From an uncultured bacterium (GTDB lineage: Bacteria > Bacillota > Clostridia > Lachnospirales > Lachnospiraceae): a DNA stretch of 33,178 bases. Within the stretch, counting starts at the first letter, position 1. Each line of letters starts with the position of its first letter. This document shows positions 1-6,010 of this stretch, piece after piece. The stretch spans positions 1 through 33,178 of the forward strand of contig CALZQA010000023.1 of the NCBI GenBank assembly GCA_945828315.1. Direction: 5' to 3'. The notes beneath the pieces were generated by a model. That model ran no database searches. It was not told the DNA's origin and worked only from the letters and a program-made list of their open reading frames with translations. A program made the position numbers and the translations under genes.

Positions 1-179
1 TATTCGCTGTAACATAACTTCTTACGGAAGAAGCTGGTATTTACTCTTCCGGTAACAGTCAGATAACCAAGCTTCTGCATTTCCGCATTCAGCTCTCTGA
101 CAACCTTGTAGGCATAGGACTTGGAAACATTAAGTTCCTGTGCTACTTCGTCCACCGTCATAAAGTTCTTGCTCTCCAT
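1..179 (-). CDS. Helix-turn-helix protein of a mobile element (partial, C-terminus beyond window)
   Basis: The first 59 residues are visible; the gene runs off the left edge. The protein starts MESKNFMTVDEVAQELNVSK and has a compact winged-helix or MerR/excisionase-like helix-turn-helix (about residues 7-40, TVDEVAQELNVSKSYAYKVV). Small proteins of this type sit beside tyrosine recombinases in Firmicute conjugative elements, so I infer an excision or transcription control role. The ATG at 179 is preceded by AAGGGGG at good spacing. The frame stays open for 52 more codons to an ATG at 335 that has no ribosome-binding site, so I prefer 179. Transcription would come from the minus-strand promoter at 379-407. 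The integrase expected next door lies outside the window. Confidence 0.7.
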   Translation of the reverse strand, partial: MESKNFMTVDEVAQELNVSKSYAYKVVRELNAEMQKLGYLTVTGRVNTSFFRKKLCYSE

Positions 180-378
180 GTGGTTTCCCCCTTTCTTAAA
201 AATTCTGATTTGCCGCTCTCCCTTACAGGTTCCTGACAAGTTGCCTTGTGTGGTACTTTGTCGTGTTTCCATCTTTGGTACGCTCGCTTTCGGTCTTGGC
301 ATACTTTGCCGGATGGTATCTGCTTGGACGGTCATTTAGTTTTATGCTTAACTTTTTTTGTTTAAGTCTGTGTTTTGT

Positions 379-407
379 ATAATACTAAACATTTTCCGTT
401 AAGTCAA
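379..407 (-). promoter_or_regulatory. Sigma-A type promoter for the leftmost helix-turn-helix gene
   Basis: On the minus strand, TTGACT (402-407) is followed after exactly 17 bases by TATTAT (379-384). Transcription would start near 372 and give a leader of almost 200 bases before the ATG at 179. An operator-like site occupies the spacer. Confidence 0.65.
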
Positions 408-450
408 GTGGTTTCCAGAAAAATCTTAAACATTTTTATTTAAGTTCTTC

Positions 451-479
451 TTGCTATCCTCATTGACACATGTTATACT
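451..479 (+). promoter_or_regulatory. Extended -10 promoter for the XRE-type gene
   Basis: TTGCTA (451-456), 17 bases, TATACT (474-479), with TG placed one base upstream of the -10. The more consensus-like TTGACA at 463-468 is too close to either TATACT to be used with it. Operator-like sites lie on both sides (425-444 and 483-502). Confidence 0.55.
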
Positions 480-531
480 ATACTTAAACATTTCTGTTTT
501 ACCTAACAGATAAATGGCAACAACATGACAG

Positions 532-544
532 GAGGCAATGCCTC
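532..544 (+). other. Small hairpin over a Shine-Dalgarno in the leader of the XRE gene
   Basis: GAGGCA (532-537) and TGCCTC (539-544) are perfect inverted repeats that would hide the AGGAGG at 530-535. An 18-codon frame starting at ATG 538 ends at TAA 592-594, overlapping the AAGGAGG of the real gene. This could couple or attenuate translation. The 2-base gap between AGGAGG and ATG 538 is poor, so expression of the small peptide is doubtful. Confidence 0.3.
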
Positions 545-596
545 TGCTCCTGCAATGGCAGTCGCATTTTCCTTCGGAAAACAAGGAGGCATAACT

Positions 597-1157
597 ATGG
601 CAATCGGGCAACGAATTCGATTTTTTCGTAACAGAAAAGGCATGACACAAAAGCAGCTTGGAGAAGTTCTCGGCTTTCTTGGCAAGACTTCTGATGTCCG
701 TATGGCACAATACGAATCAGAAGCAAGAGTACCCAAGCATGACCTCGTAAAAGAAATGGCGGGTATCTTTGATGTCAGCACCCATGCACTTACCGTACCG
801 GATATAGATACCTACATCGGTCTTATGCACACCTTTTTCGCATTGGAAGATATGTATGGACTGAAAATTGACGAAATGGATGGTGAAGTAGTCTTACGTC
901 TGGATAAGTCCGACTATTCCACCTATTCCTCAATGGAAAAAATGCTCCGTGCATGGCTCGCCGAAGCTAAGAAGCTGGAAGACGGTAAAAGCACCAAAGA
1001 GGAATATGATAACTGGCGTTACAAATATCCGGAACTGGATACACACCAAATCCGTGCTAAGGTTCCTTCACAGGAAATCAGCGATATGCTTCTCGCCGGA
1101 TTAAAAGAAATGGAAAAAGAAGAAAAGAAAGAAACGAAACGCAAAAAGAAAAAATAA
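597..1157 (+). CDS. XRE-family helix-turn-helix regulator of a mobile element
   Basis: 186 residues. Residues 1-65 form an XRE/Cro-type DNA-binding domain (MAIGQRIRFFRNRKGMTQKQ, then a recognition helix before MAQYESEARVPK). The middle part (about 75-165) is the acidic region typical of such element-borne proteins, and the tail is very lysine-rich. I chose ATG 597 because AAGGAGG (583-589) is 7 bases upstream. An in-frame ATG at 525 would add 24 residues but has no ribosome-binding site. The gene is AT-rich compared with guaA and points the opposite way to all chromosomal genes. It is the outermost gene of the element, read toward the guaA junction. The likely role is regulation of element maintenance or transfer genes; the precise target is unknown. 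Confidence 0.8.
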   Translation: MAIGQRIRFFRNRKGMTQKQLGEVLGFLGKTSDVRMAQYESEARVPKHDLVKEMAGIFDVSTHALTVPDIDTYIGLMHTFFALEDMYGLKIDEMDGEVVLRLDKSDYSTYSSMEKMLRAWLAEAKKLEDGKSTKEEYDNWRYKYPELDTHQIRAKVPSQEISDMLLAGLKEMEKEEKKETKRKKKK

Positions 1158-1164
1158 GCATGAA

Positions 1165-1213
1165 AAAACCTTACCAATTTTCAGTTGTCATATCTGAAAA
1201 TCAGTAAGGTTTT
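1165..1213. terminator. Bidirectional terminator between the element gene and guaA
   Basis: AAAACCTTAC (1165-1174) pairs with GTAAGGTTTT (1204-1213), and inside it ATTTTCAG pairs with CTGAAAAT. That is 18 base pairs with one 2-base internal bulge and a 9-base loop. T-tracts follow on both strands; the minus-strand run is longer. It ends the XRE gene and, from the other side, is the only terminator seen after guaA. Confidence 0.85.
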
Positions 1214-1232
1214 CTTATGCTCATAAAGTAAT

Positions 1233-1341
1233 CTTATTCATTGAATAAGGAAAAACTGTTGCCAAATCGTTGCCAATACTTAAACATATTTGTTTGGAAG
1301 CCGCATAAATACTGGGGTCTTTTGGCGCTCCACCTTATTCA
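1233..1341. other. Candidate attachment end of the integrated element at guaA
   Basis: The last bases of guaA read CCTTATTCA on the plus strand (1333-1341). The same word is present inverted at 1242-1250, and CTTATTCA also occurs at 1233-1240. Between them GTTGCCAA is directly repeated with an 11-base period (1258-1265 and 1269-1276), which could be recombinase arm sites. The core crossover sequence cannot be fixed without the other end of the element. Confidence 0.35.
1279..1298. promoter_or_regulatory. Fifth copy of the 20-bp operator-like site, near the element edge
   Basis: CTTAAACATATTTGTTTGGA matches the left half and centre of the sites at 347-502, about 40 bases from the guaA stop codon. 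No promoter for a nearby gene is evident here, so it may serve element recombination or silencing rather than transcription. Confidence 0.4.
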
Positions 1342-2879
1342 AACTCGATTGTTCCGGGCGGCTTGCTCGTCAGATCGTAGAATACGCGATTGACACCCTT
1401 CACTTCATTGATGATACGACTCATGACTTTCTGGAGTACCTCGAAGGGAATCTCCGCCGCATCTGCGGTCATGAAATCCACGGTGTTGACGGCGCGCAGC
1501 GCCACAGCGTAGTCGTAGGTTCGCTCATCGCCCATGACACCGACGGAACGCATGTTGGTCAGTGCTGCGAAGTACTGGCCGATGCTGCGGTCAAGACCGG
1601 CATTTGCGATCTCCTCGCGGTAAATATAGTCCGCGTCCTGCACGATGCGCACCTTCTCAGCGGTAACTTCACCGATGATGCGGATGCCCAGTCCCGGGCC
1701 GGGGAAAGGCTGGCGGAATACCAGATGCTCCGGAATGCCAAGCTCTAAGCCAGCCTTGCGCACCTCATCCTTGAACAGGTCGCGCAGCGGCTCAATGATC
1801 TCCTTGAAATCTACGAAATCAGGCAATCCTCCAACGTTGTGGTGGGACTTGATCACCGCGGATTCGCCGCCGAGTCCGGATTCTACCACGTCGGGATAGA
1901 TCGTTCCCTGGGCTAAAAAGTCCACGGCTCCGATCTTCTTTGCCTCTTCCTCAAAGACGCGGATGAATTCCTCGCCGATGATCTTGCGCTTACGCTCCGG
2001 CTCCGTCACGCCGGCAAGTTTTTTATAGTAACGCTCCTGCGCATTCACGCGGATGAAGTTCAGATCAAAAATACCGCCTTCGCCGAAGACTGCTTCCACC
2101 TCATCTCCTTCGTTTTTGCGCAGCAGACCGTGATCTACAAATACACAGGTCAGCTGTTTTCCAATGGCTCTGGACAGCAGTCCTGCTGCCACGGATGAAT
2201 CCACACCGCCGGACAATGCCAGCAGCACCTTTCCGTCTCCGACCTTCTCACGGATCATGCGAATGGACTCCTCCACAAAGGTATCCATCTTCCAGTCACC
2301 TGCACAGCCGCACACACCGCGCACAAATTTTTTGATCATCTCGGTTCCGTTCTGGGTATGCAGAACCTCCGGATGGAACTGGATCGCATACAGCTTCTTC
2401 TCCACATTCTGTGTCGCAGCGATCGGACAGTCTGCGGTGTACGCTGTCACTTCAAATCCCGGTGCAGCTTCTGAGATACGGTCAAAATGGCTCATCCAGC
2501 ACACGGATTTCTCAGGCAGCCCCTCAAACAGCACGCCGTTTTTCGCATAGGTGATCTCTGTCTTTCCGTATTCGCCCACTTCCGGGGTGATCACCTTTCC
2601 TCCCAGCAGATGCATCATCAGCTGTGCGCCGTAGCAAAGTCCCAGCACGGGAATGCCCAGTTCAAACAGTTCCTTTGTATAGGACGGTGAATCCGGCTCA
2701 TAACAGCTGTTGGGTCCTCCGGTCAGGATGATACCCTTCGGATTCATCTCCTTGATCTTTTCTATGTCTGTCTTATAGGAATAAATCTCGCAATATACAT
2801 TGCATTCTCTGACACGGCGCGCCACAAGCTGATTGTACTGCCCGCCGAAGTCGATCACAATGACGGTCTCTCTTGTCAT
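1335..2879 (-). CDS. guaA: GMP synthase (glutamine-hydrolysing)
   Basis: Cytoplasmic enzyme that converts XMP to GMP using ATP and glutamine, the last step of guanine nucleotide synthesis. It has 514 residues, the normal length. The class I glutamine amidotransferase domain comes first: nucleophile Cys82 in LCYGAQ, with His169 and Glu171 in FHPEV. The ATP pyrophosphatase domain follows with P-loop SGGVDSS at 223-229. The C-terminal dimerisation domain ends in KPPGTIEFE. The frame is open 23 codons further upstream, but ATG 2879 has AGGAGG 6 bases before it and starts with the family's usual sequence, so it is the start. A mobile-element end directly follows the stop codon. The gene itself is intact, as expected when an element integrates at the guaA 3' end and restores it. 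Confidence 0.97.
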   Translation of the reverse strand: MTRETVIVIDFGGQYNQLVARRVRECNVYCEIYSYKTDIEKIKEMNPKGIILTGGPNSCYEPDSPSYTKELFELGIPVLGLCYGAQLMMHLLGGKVITPEVGEYGKTEITYAKNGVLFEGLPEKSVCWMSHFDRISEAAPGFEVTAYTADCPIAATQNVEKKLYAIQFHPEVLHTQNGTEMIKKFVRGVCGCAGDWKMDTFVEESIRMIREKVGDGKVLLALSGGVDSSVAAGLLSRAIGKQLTCVFVDHGLLRKNEGDEVEAVFGEGGIFDLNFIRVNAQERYYKKLAGVTEPERKRKIIGEEFIRVFEEEAKKIGAVDFLAQGTIYPDVVESGLGGESAVIKSHHNVGGLPDFVDFKEIIEPLRDLFKDEVRKAGLELGIPEHLVFRQPFPGPGLGIRIIGEVTAEKVRIVQDADYIYREEIANAGLDRSIGQYFAALTNMRSVGVMGDERTYDYAVALRAVNTVDFMTADAAEIPFEVLQKVMSRIINEVKGVNRVFYDLTSKPPGTIEFE

Positions 2880-2912
2880 GTTCTTCCTCCTGCATTTCCT
2901 TATATAAGATGT

Positions 2913-2940
2913 AAGACCGGACGAGCATTCATCCGGTCTT
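2913..2940 (-). terminator. Hairpin between the MATE gene and guaA
   Basis: AAGACCGGA (2913-2921) pairs with TCCGGTCTT (2932-2940), 9 perfect base pairs. On the minus strand only a weak T-run follows, so it may be a poor terminator for the MATE gene or a 5' structure of the guaA mRNA, whose expected start is near 2937. Confidence 0.45.
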
Positions 2941-2943
2941 TTA

Positions 2944-2972
2944 ATCATAGCAGAGGAAAAAAGGAACTACAA
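2944..2972 (-). promoter_or_regulatory. Promoter of guaA
   Basis: On the minus strand, TTGTAG (2967-2972), 17 bases, TATGAT (2944-2949). The start would be near 2937, at the edge of the hairpin at 2913-2940. I looked for a guanine riboswitch in this leader and saw none of its conserved elements. Confidence 0.55.
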
Positions 2973-2994
2973 GCCCTTTTTCCGATTTTCTTAT

Positions 2995-4368
2995 TTAATT
3001 ATTTTCTTCCGCGCTGCCCTTATTTACGACTGCCTTTGTCACCCATTTTCCCTGCAGAACACGGAAGACGTTCACCAGTCCGGTCAGCGTCCAGGTCAGT
3101 CCGTTCGTATACCAGACGCCCCACATGCCGACCGAGGGGATCATCATGAACATAAATGCAAATCCGATACGTCCGATGACCTCTGTCACGCCGTTCATCA
3201 TGGCAAACAGCGCGTCTCCCACGCCGTTAAGCATTCCGCGCATCACATAGATGAGTCCCAGTCCGAAATACATCAGACTCGTGATGCGAAGTCCCTTGGC
3301 GCCGATCTGCACCACCTCCGGCTCATCGATAAAGATCCGCACGATCGGCTCTCCGAACAGCCACATGACGAGGATCATCAGTATGCTGAAGATTGCCACC
3401 AGCAAAACACTCTTCTTTACACCGGTGCGCACGCGGTCATACTGTCCGGCGCCTGCATTCTGCCCGGCAAAAGTTGATATTGCCAGCCCCAATGAATTGA
3501 AAGGCTGCTGCACCAGACCTTCCACGCGGCCGGTGGCCGTATAAGCTGCCATCACCGTTGTCCCGTAGCGATTGACCACACTCTGAAGCGCCACACAGGA
3601 AAAGGCGATCAGTGCATTCTGTGCTGCCACCGGAATACCGATGCGGAAACTCTTTTCCACGATCTCGCCACTGTAAGCCATATGACGTTTTTTCAGGCGC
3701 AGATATTCGTTCTTTCTATATCCGAATGCGATGGAGCCGAGCATTGCAAAAAACTGTGCGATGACCGTTGCCCACGCTGCTCCTGCCACGCCCATCTGCA
3801 TGGGAACAACAAATATCAGGTCCAGTGCGATATTGAGCACACTGGCCACGCCGAGAAAAATGAGCGGCGTCTTTGCGTCTCCCAGTGCACGCAGGATCGC
3901 TGAGACTGTATTATAGCCTGCCACCACGATCGTAAAGCCGCAGACAATGCGCATATAAGTGAGGGCATCCGCAAAGTTCTCGGCAGGTGTATTCATCAAA
4001 TGGAGGATCGGTTCTGCAAAAAACGCGCCGCACAGACTCATCAGCGCACCGGTTCCCAGCGTAATGTAGATCGCGTTGGCGATGATCTTTTTTACATAGT
4101 CATCCTGACCTGCGCCAAAGTACTGCGAGATCAGAATACCGATACCTGAGCCCAGTCCCAGACACAGCGAGAAAAACATAAATGTGATACTGCCGACGGA
4201 ACCTACTGCGCCCAGCGCATTCGTTCCGACAAAACGCCCCACGATCACGGAGTCTACCATATTATAAAACTGCTGAAAAATATTGCCTACCAGCATCGGC
4301 AGCGTAAAACGCAAAAGAAGGTTTGTTTCATTTCCCTTTGTCATGTCCAGAACATATTGCTTTTCCAT
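2995..4368 (-). CDS. MATE-family multidrug/Na+ antiporter
   Basis: 457-residue inner-membrane protein with the 12 hydrophobic segments of MATE exporters. The conserved N-terminal region (FTLPMLVGNIFQQFYNMVDS) and the repeat of the fold in the second half (QPFNSLGLAISTFAGQNAGA) are clear. Members export cationic drugs or metabolites in exchange for Na+ or H+; the substrate cannot be predicted. Three ATG codons lie in a row (4374, 4371, 4368). The third, 7 bases after GGAGG, is best placed. A promoter is seen at 4402-4429. It lies downstream of spoIIID with no terminator visible between them, but it probably has its own transcript. Confidence 0.9.
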   Translation of the reverse strand: MEKQYVLDMTKGNETNLLLRFTLPMLVGNIFQQFYNMVDSVIVGRFVGTNALGAVGSVGSITFMFFSLCLGLGSGIGILISQYFGAGQDDYVKKIIANAIYITLGTGALMSLCGAFFAEPILHLMNTPAENFADALTYMRIVCGFTIVVAGYNTVSAILRALGDAKTPLIFLGVASVLNIALDLIFVVPMQMGVAGAAWATVIAQFFAMLGSIAFGYRKNEYLRLKKRHMAYSGEIVEKSFRIGIPVAAQNALIAFSCVALQSVVNRYGTTVMAAYTATGRVEGLVQQPFNSLGLAISTFAGQNAGAGQYDRVRTGVKKSVLLVAIFSILMILVMWLFGEPIVRIFIDEPEVVQIGAKGLRITSLMYFGLGLIYVMRGMLNGVGDALFAMMNGVTEVIGRIGFAFMFMMIPSVGMWGVWYTNGLTWTLTGLVNVFRVLQGKWVTKAVVNKGSAEENN

Positions 4369-4401
4369 CATCATACCTCCTCTAAAAATCGAACAGCTAT
4401 G

Positions 4402-4429
4402 ACTATAGCATAATTTTAGGGAAAATCAA
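4402..4429 (-). promoter_or_regulatory. Promoter of the MATE gene
   Basis: On the minus strand, TTGATT (4424-4429), 16 bases, TATAGT (4402-4407), about 35 bases before the start codon. Confidence 0.5.
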
Positions 4430-4482
4430 GCCCTCTTTTTATGTTTTTTTCAGGTGTTTTGTTTTATTTTCAGTGCAAGGAA

Positions 4483-4746
4483 TCAATATTTCCGATGTTC
4501 CATATGCAGGTATTTTTCTTTTGTGGCAAGCCCGCCGCGAATATGTCGCTCAGACTTGTTCATATCCAAAACCTTGCGCGCTTCCGCCGCCAGTGTCGGG
4601 TTGATGAGCACGAGTCGCTCGGCGACGTCTTTATGTACCGTGGATTTTGAGATTCCGAACTGTTTTGCGGTCTGTCGCACCGTCGTATTATGCTCGATGA
4701 TATAATTCGCGATATCAATTGCCCGTTTTTCGATATACTCTTTCAA
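4483..4746 (-). CDS. spoIIID: Stage III sporulation regulator SpoIIID
   Basis: 87-residue DNA-binding protein of the mother cell during sporulation. It activates or represses part of the sigma-E regulon and helps switch on sigma-K. The helix-turn-helix (about 22-42, VRQTAKQFGISKSTVHKDV) and the basic C-terminal part (ERHIRGGLATKEKYLH) match the family, and length is normal. The start is TTG at 4746: the frame is closed by TGA just upstream and no ATG fits. The Shine-Dalgarno GAGGGG (4755-4760) is the 3' arm of the kdgK terminator, and a sigma-E-like promoter lies in that hairpin. Presence of the gene indicates a spore-forming lineage. Confidence 0.95.
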   Translation of the reverse strand: MKEYIEKRAIDIANYIIEHNTTVRQTAKQFGISKSTVHKDVAERLVLINPTLAAEARKVLDMNKSERHIRGGLATKEKYLHMEHRKY

Positions 4747-4800
4747 AAAAAAGACCCCTCAAGAATACTTTGTTTCAGTATATGAGTATTCTTGAGGGGT
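4745..4800 (-). terminator. Strong intrinsic terminator after kdgK
   Basis: 16 perfect base pairs (4754-4769 with 4785-4800), 15-base loop, then eight T on the minus strand (4752-4745). It closes the long TRAP/uronate operon. The last T residues are already part of the spoIIID TTG start codon. Confidence 0.93.
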
Positions 4801-4805
4801 TATGA
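4777..4805 (-). promoter_or_regulatory. Candidate sigma-E promoter for spoIIID inside the terminator
   Basis: On the minus strand, TCATAAC (4799-4805), 14 bases, CATATACT (4777-4784). The sigma-E consensus is roughly KMATATT, 14-15 bases, CATACAnT. The -10 differs at one fixed position and the -35 at two. The transcript would start near 4770, in the loop, leaving out the 5' arm of the terminator. In Bacillus subtilis spoIIID is transcribed by sigma-E. Confidence 0.45.
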
Positions 4806-4822
4806 CCTGTTTCAATCTGTTT

Positions 4823-5920
4823 TTATCTCTTTACACGTGCGCCTGCGCCGCTCATGATGGCTTCTACTTCCTTCTTGCTTGCCATCGTCGTATCACCGGG
4901 TGTCGTCATTGCCAGTGCGCCGTGTGCTGCGCCGTAGTTAACAGCGATCTGCGCATCTCCGGTCGTCATCAGACCGTAGATCAGTCCGGAAGCAAAAGAA
5001 TCACCGCCACCGACACGGTCCATGATCTCCAGTCCCTTATATTCATTGGAATGATAGATCTCGCCGTCTGACCAGCAGATCGCGCTCCAGTCATTGACGG
5101 TAGCCGTCTTCACCTCGCGCAGGGTAGTTGCAACTGCCTTGAAGTTCGGATAAAGCTCTGCGGCGTGGTTGATCATCTTCTTGTAGCCATCCAGATTGAG
5201 CTCCTTTAAATTCTCGTCATTGCCCTCAACCTCCAGGCCAAGGCATGCGGTAAAGTCTTCCTCATTTCCGATCATGACGTCTACATATTTTGCAACCTCT
5301 TTGTTGACCTCCTGAGCCTTCTCCAGACCGCCGATCGCGCTCCACATGGAAGGACGGTAGTTCAGATCATAGGAAACAACAGTGCCATACTTCTTTGCGG
5401 TCTTGATCGCTGCCAGAACGGTCTCACAGGACTGCTCGGAAAGTGCAGCGTAGATTCCGCCTGTGTGCAGCCAGCGTACACCCAGCTCTCCGAAAATATA
5501 CTCAAAGTCAAAATCCTCAGGAGTTGCTTTTGAAATGGCTGTGTTTGCACGGTCAGAACATCCCACTGCTCCACGGATGCCGAAACCTCTCTCTGTAAAG
5601 TTCAGACCGTTACGGCAGATTCTTCCGATTCCGTCTGTCTTCATCCACTTGATCAGGGAAGTATCCACGCCGCCCTGCAGGATGAAATCCTCCATCAGCA
5701 TACCTACTTCGTTATCTGCAAATGCGGTGATCACTGCTGTGTTCATGCCAAAGCAGCGTCTCAGTCCGCGGACAACGTTGTACTCTCCGCCGCCTTCCCA
5801 TGCACGGAAGCTGCGTGCGGTACGGATCCGTCCCTCGCCCGGATCCAGTCTCAGCATAACCTCACCGAGTGATACTGCATCAAATTTACATTCCTTTTCC
5901 GGTTTCAAATTTAAGTTCAT
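4823..5920 (-). CDS. kdgK: 2-keto-3-deoxygluconate kinase (PfkB family)
   Basis: 365-residue cytoplasmic sugar kinase that phosphorylates KDG to KDPG, the shared step of galacturonate, glucuronate and unsaturated uronate breakdown. The PfkB fold is recognised from the N-terminal GEVMLRLDPGEG, the substrate-side GGGEYNV, and the anion hole/catalytic motif GGGDSFASGL with Asp at about 307. The name KDG kinase rests on context and on similarity to clostridial KdgK rather than on unique residues. ATG 5920 follows GGAGG; an ATG four codons upstream lacks a site. It is the last gene of the TRAP/uronate unit, 90 bases after the diguanylate cyclase gene, and is followed by a very strong terminator. 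Confidence 0.87.
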   Translation of the reverse strand: MNLNLKPEKECKFDAVSLGEVMLRLDPGEGRIRTARSFRAWEGGGEYNVVRGLRRCFGMNTAVITAFADNEVGMLMEDFILQGGVDTSLIKWMKTDGIGRICRNGLNFTERGFGIRGAVGCSDRANTAISKATPEDFDFEYIFGELGVRWLHTGGIYAALSEQSCETVLAAIKTAKKYGTVVSYDLNYRPSMWSAIGGLEKAQEVNKEVAKYVDVMIGNEEDFTACLGLEVEGNDENLKELNLDGYKKMINHAAELYPNFKAVATTLREVKTATVNDWSAICWSDGEIYHSNEYKGLEIMDRVGGGDSFASGLIYGLMTTGDAQIAVNYGAAHGALAMTTPGDTTMASKKEVEAIMSGAGARVKR

Positions 5921-6010
5921 TTCTTCCTCCATTCTCGCGCTGCGGTTATCTTGGTCCGCTTCGCTATTATCTTGTTTTATTATTTCAGACAGATTAGCAT
6001 TTATACAAGA

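Larger units (their letters stand above)
347..502. promoter_or_regulatory. Four 20-bp palindromic operator-like sites between divergent genes
   Basis: Four related sites are at 347-366, 384-403, 425-444 and 483-502. The consensus is about CTTAAACATTTnTGTTTAAG; the copy at 425-444 is nearly palindromic. One lies between the -35 and -10 of the minus promoter and one is just downstream of it. One lies between the two promoters and one at the expected start of the plus transcript. This placement is what autorepressor sites look like. The likely binder is one of the two helix-turn-helix proteins, but that is inference. The rest of the stretch (180-346) shows no further gene. Confidence 0.65.

Noticed and set aside
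121-339. 72-codon plus-strand frame at the left edge
   Set aside because: It overlaps the helix-turn-helix gene and its leader on the other strand and has no Shine-Dalgarno or family likeness.
463-468. TTGACA as the -35 of the XRE gene promoter
   Set aside because: Spacing to the two TATACT elements is only 5 and 10 bases; TTGCTA at 451-456 has the correct 17.
467-476. ACATGTTAT resembling the GntR palindrome TAACATGTTA
   Set aside because: Only one side matches, it lies in the mobile element and overlaps that promoter's own -10; likely chance.
1290-1748. 152-codon plus-strand frame over the end of guaA
   Set aside because: It lies antisense to the conserved guaA coding sequence, without ribosome-binding site or recognisable domain. 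The other long antisense frames over real genes were rejected for the same reason.
2880-2994. Guanine riboswitch before guaA
   Set aside because: The interval is short and none of the conserved loop or junction sequences is visible; only a simple hairpin is there.
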